From assembly GCA_016801845.1 (NCBI GenBank), contig CM028906.1, positions 12,342,501 to 12,406,500 of the forward strand: DNA of 64,000 nt, given 5' to 3'. A model generated the notes under the pieces. The model was given only the letters and a program-made list of their open reading frames with translations. It made no database searches and was not told the DNA's origin. Below, piece by piece: positions 61,515 to 64,000 of the stretch. Source of the stretch: Polydactylus sextarius. Taxonomy: Eukaryota > Chordata > Actinopteri > Polynemidae. How positions within the stretch are numbered: position 1 is the stretch's first letter; every line of letters starts with the position of its first letter. The position numbers and the translations under genes are program-made.

Positions 61515-61542
61515 TGTGTGTGTGTGTGTGTGTGTGTGTGTG
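61515..61542. repeat. (TG)n microsatellite
   Basis: Fourteen TG units following a short GAAT repeat. Confidence 0.95.
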
Positions 61543-64000
61543 TCTCAGGCCAAGAAGCAGTAAGGCCCAGCAGGCCAGGGAGGCGTGGAAGAGGAGAAGG
61601 AGGGTGTGACAGTTTAGTGCAAGAAGAGGGGGGAGAAATGGCACAGTGCTACTGAAGCTAGTCATCCGTCTGCTGTGACACCCAGCGTGTACATGGAAGA
61701 TGTCCTCGGGACTCGGCAAGGCAGAGAGAAAAAGAAGTGTGGTCATATGGGTGGGGAGTGGGCGGCAGAGTGGAAGTGTCATCCTCTTACTGTGTGTTGC
61801 ACATGGACCCTTCACACTTCGCTGTCACTTCCCAAACGTCCGGTCACACGAACATTTTCATAACCTGCTCTAACCCCTAATGTTAGCGACAAAAGGAAGT
61901 AATGGTACAAAGAAAAACCGCAAAACCTCTTGGACAAAAAAAAAAAAAAAAACTAAACACTTGACTTTCACACAGTGATTATGAACATGTTCTCTCTGCT
62001 TATAATTCAGTTTGTGCAACACATACATTTTTATTCTTGTCTAGGTGCTGAGTCCAAAGCTGCAACTGTGATTTCTGCCTACAAGAGAGAAACTGTAGAC
62101 TGTTACATTGTGTTACATTAAGAAAGGTACAATATTTTTGAGCATAAATTGGCAAAGGTAAATCAACAGAAAAGCATTCCTGACGTAATAGAATAAAAAA
62201 CTTTGAGTTGTGAGTCCTTGAGAAGCAGAAACAATTACCACAGAGATATCCATCTATCTATGGAAGAATGAAGAACGACTTTTTTGTCTTTATGGACAGA
62301 AGACACAGATGGGAAACATGGGAAGAGACAGGAAAAATAGGATTGGGGATATTGCAGTTGTGTTTTATGTATCTCGTTTACCTCTACTGGGAGTAAGATG
62401 GGAGCGAGTGACACGTATGCCTGCAGGTTTTCAGCACACACCAAATATTTACAATGTATTTACAGTACACAAATGAAAAAAATAAGGGAAAGGGAGGGAA
62501 AAATAATATAAATTTCTTTCATGTTTTCTTTTGCTGTTTTTTTATTGTATTTCCACTGTATATTTTGTATTCATGGTCAAGTTTATGGCTTGTATCTGTG
62601 GATGAAAAGACATCAGTTACTGAAGTCATAATATATATATATATATAAATCCTAGTGGTTTCAAATGTAAAAATTCTGCATTTAAAATTATTCTTCTGCA
62701 GTATGTACTGTATATTTAAGTCTGTGGAAGCACTGGGAGCAATATGTACTTACTGTCTCAAAAGCGAAAGCACTCTTTATACCCCATTTGTTGTTTGACT
62801 TTACTTTGCACTGAGTTGTTGATGGAGTGTAAGTATAAAAGTGGTATCAATTTTAAAAAGTCAGAATGAACAAAAAGTCACTGAGGAAATATCTCTGATT
62901 ATGTTCCACCTAAGCAGTCAGTAGCTATCCCTGAAAAGATGAAGTTTCTGCCTCTGTACAAGTGATCGTCTGGGGTCGGAGGATAAATCGTTCTTTCTTT
63001 CTCACAGTATTTGATTACGTTTTGGTGCACCCACCCTCACCTCTCACTCCCTCTTACTCCATTACAGGCGCTAGTTATCAGTGTTGTTACCTTCAGTATC
63101 AAGTCTTTCGCAGTGGGTGACCCAGTTGGGAGAAAGACAAAGAAAGATAAAGGTGGGTGGAGAGCCAGAGTTGCCGACATTTTAATGCCTCCCAGTTGCC
63201 AAGTGTGGTCGATGCGCAGACGAGGGCCTAAACCAAAAGCCCCACACTGTGTGAGTGACAGCATCAAAGTGTGCCTGTATTCTGAGGGGATTTCTCCCAG
63301 CTTTCTGATTTCTTCACAATTAAAACGAGCGCGAGGAATAGCAACACGCTGCGATGATTTCCTTCCTTCTCCTTATTTTTTTCCTCCCTTCCTCCTTTTT
63401 TCTTCTTCCCTCCCTGTAAACAACACAAGTGCTTCCCCCGTCTGCCTGCTATGTTTGTGTACATTACTTCTCAACCCTTAGGAGGCCCGGAGGAGGAGGA
63501 GGAGAGCAAAGGCTGGAAAAAAAGAAAGCAGAAAAAGAGCTGAGGGGCTAAAATGTGGAGAAGACACGGAAGGAAACGCTGCTGAGAGGCAGACAAAGCG
63601 GGCAGAGTGTGGAGAGCCAGATTCTCACAATATTACTTTTTTTAAAGTGTTTAGCACATTGAATAACTACGCTATGTCAGGAAAAACAAAACGACACGCT
63701 GTGCCATAAAACATCTTTCTGACAGCATGACCCACAGCAATAGTGGCTGACTGAAAAACTATAAACACAACTTGAATGCTTTCCCATGTTCACAGTCGTT
63801 AGAGTTGGTCCATGGCATTAAACTTCTGCTTCTTGGCTATATTTTTCTATGAATATTTCAAACTAATCACAAACATTAATTTAGAGTGGTAGGAAAGCAA
63901 AAAAAAAAAAAAAAAAAAACCAGCAGGATTGAAATTTCTTTGTCAACTTTACATTTTCTATCTTCATTTCTCTCCCTCCCATTAGCGGATTGGCTACTCA

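Larger units (their letters stand above)
47055..64000 (+). other. cdh8: cdh8 intron 2 (5' part, runs off the window)
   Basis: It begins with the consensus donor GTGAGT and contains no sequence encoding the next cadherin block (the rest of EC1 with its DRE and DXNDN calcium motifs) in the frames I examined. The intron is therefore at least 16.9 kb, in keeping with the long early introns of type II cadherin genes. Contents: microsatellites (51.1, 54.5, 57.0, 59.9 and 61.5 kb), poly(A/T) tracts, one interspersed-repeat fragment (56.2 kb) and several GC-richer, low-repeat blocks that may be regulatory. Confidence 0.8.

Noticed and set aside
61450..61815. 121-codon minus-strand frame
   Set aside because: Contains a His-Thr run from the TG microsatellite and no recognisable domain.
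63011..63481. Whole 156-codon frame as a gene
   Set aside because: The later part is a pyrimidine-rich tract and the composition is unlike a typical protein; only the small splice-bounded part was kept as a weak observation.
1..64000. CRISPR array, bacterial operon or prophage
   Set aside because: No spaced direct repeats of that type, no dense same-strand coding and no ribosome-binding pattern; the window is animal nuclear DNA.

Overview
This window looks like nuclear DNA from a vertebrate, most likely a ray-finned (teleost) fish. It is AT-rich and has long stretches without genes. It carries many (CA/TG)n, poly(A/T), (AT)n and (TTA)n tracts. Two decayed Tc1/mariner DNA transposons of fish type are present, along with fragments of interspersed repeats common in teleost genomes. 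There is no sign of bacterial or viral gene organisation, no CRISPR array, and I recognise no tRNA or rRNA gene.

The only protein-coding gene I can support is the 5' part of a type II classical cadherin on the + strand, best matched to cadherin-8 (cdh8). A CpG-richer promoter-like zone (about 43.9-44.45 kb) leads into a probable non-coding first exon ending at 44493. A 2.05 kb intron 1 follows. Exon 2 (about 46542-47054) carries the rest of the 5' leader and the start codon at 46797. It encodes the signal peptide, a short propeptide ending in a furin site (RAKR), and the first 23 residues of the mature protein with the two strand-swap tryptophans. Exon 2 ends in phase 0 at a GTGAGT donor. Everything from 47055 to the window end is intron 2, which is at least 16.9 kb; the next coding exon (rest of EC1) was not found, so the gene continues beyond 64000.

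Layout: 1-43.9 kb is intergenic and appears to be a gene desert upstream of cdh8. It holds a 344-bp internally deleted Tc1-like element (4207-4550), a 1194-bp Tc1-like element with a broken transposase (15936-17129), an imperfect inverted-repeat structure (29536-30088), several SINE/LINE-type fragments (about 4.0, 18.1, 18.95, 35.0, 37.7 and 41.0 kb) and microsatellites. 43.9-47.05 kb is the cdh8 promoter and first two exons. 47.05-64 kb is intron 2, with further microsatellites and one more repeat fragment (56.2 kb).

I found no convincing undescribed biological system. The most interesting items are the layered upstream ORFs in the cdh8 leader, the two transposon relics with a 36-residue D-E spacing (one with the catalytic Glu changed to Lys), the 0.55 kb inverted-repeat structure, a 36-bp palindrome built from three ATGCAT units, and clusters of homeodomain or POU/SOX-like motifs that could be cdh8 enhancers. 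These last calls rest on motif reading alone and are tentative.
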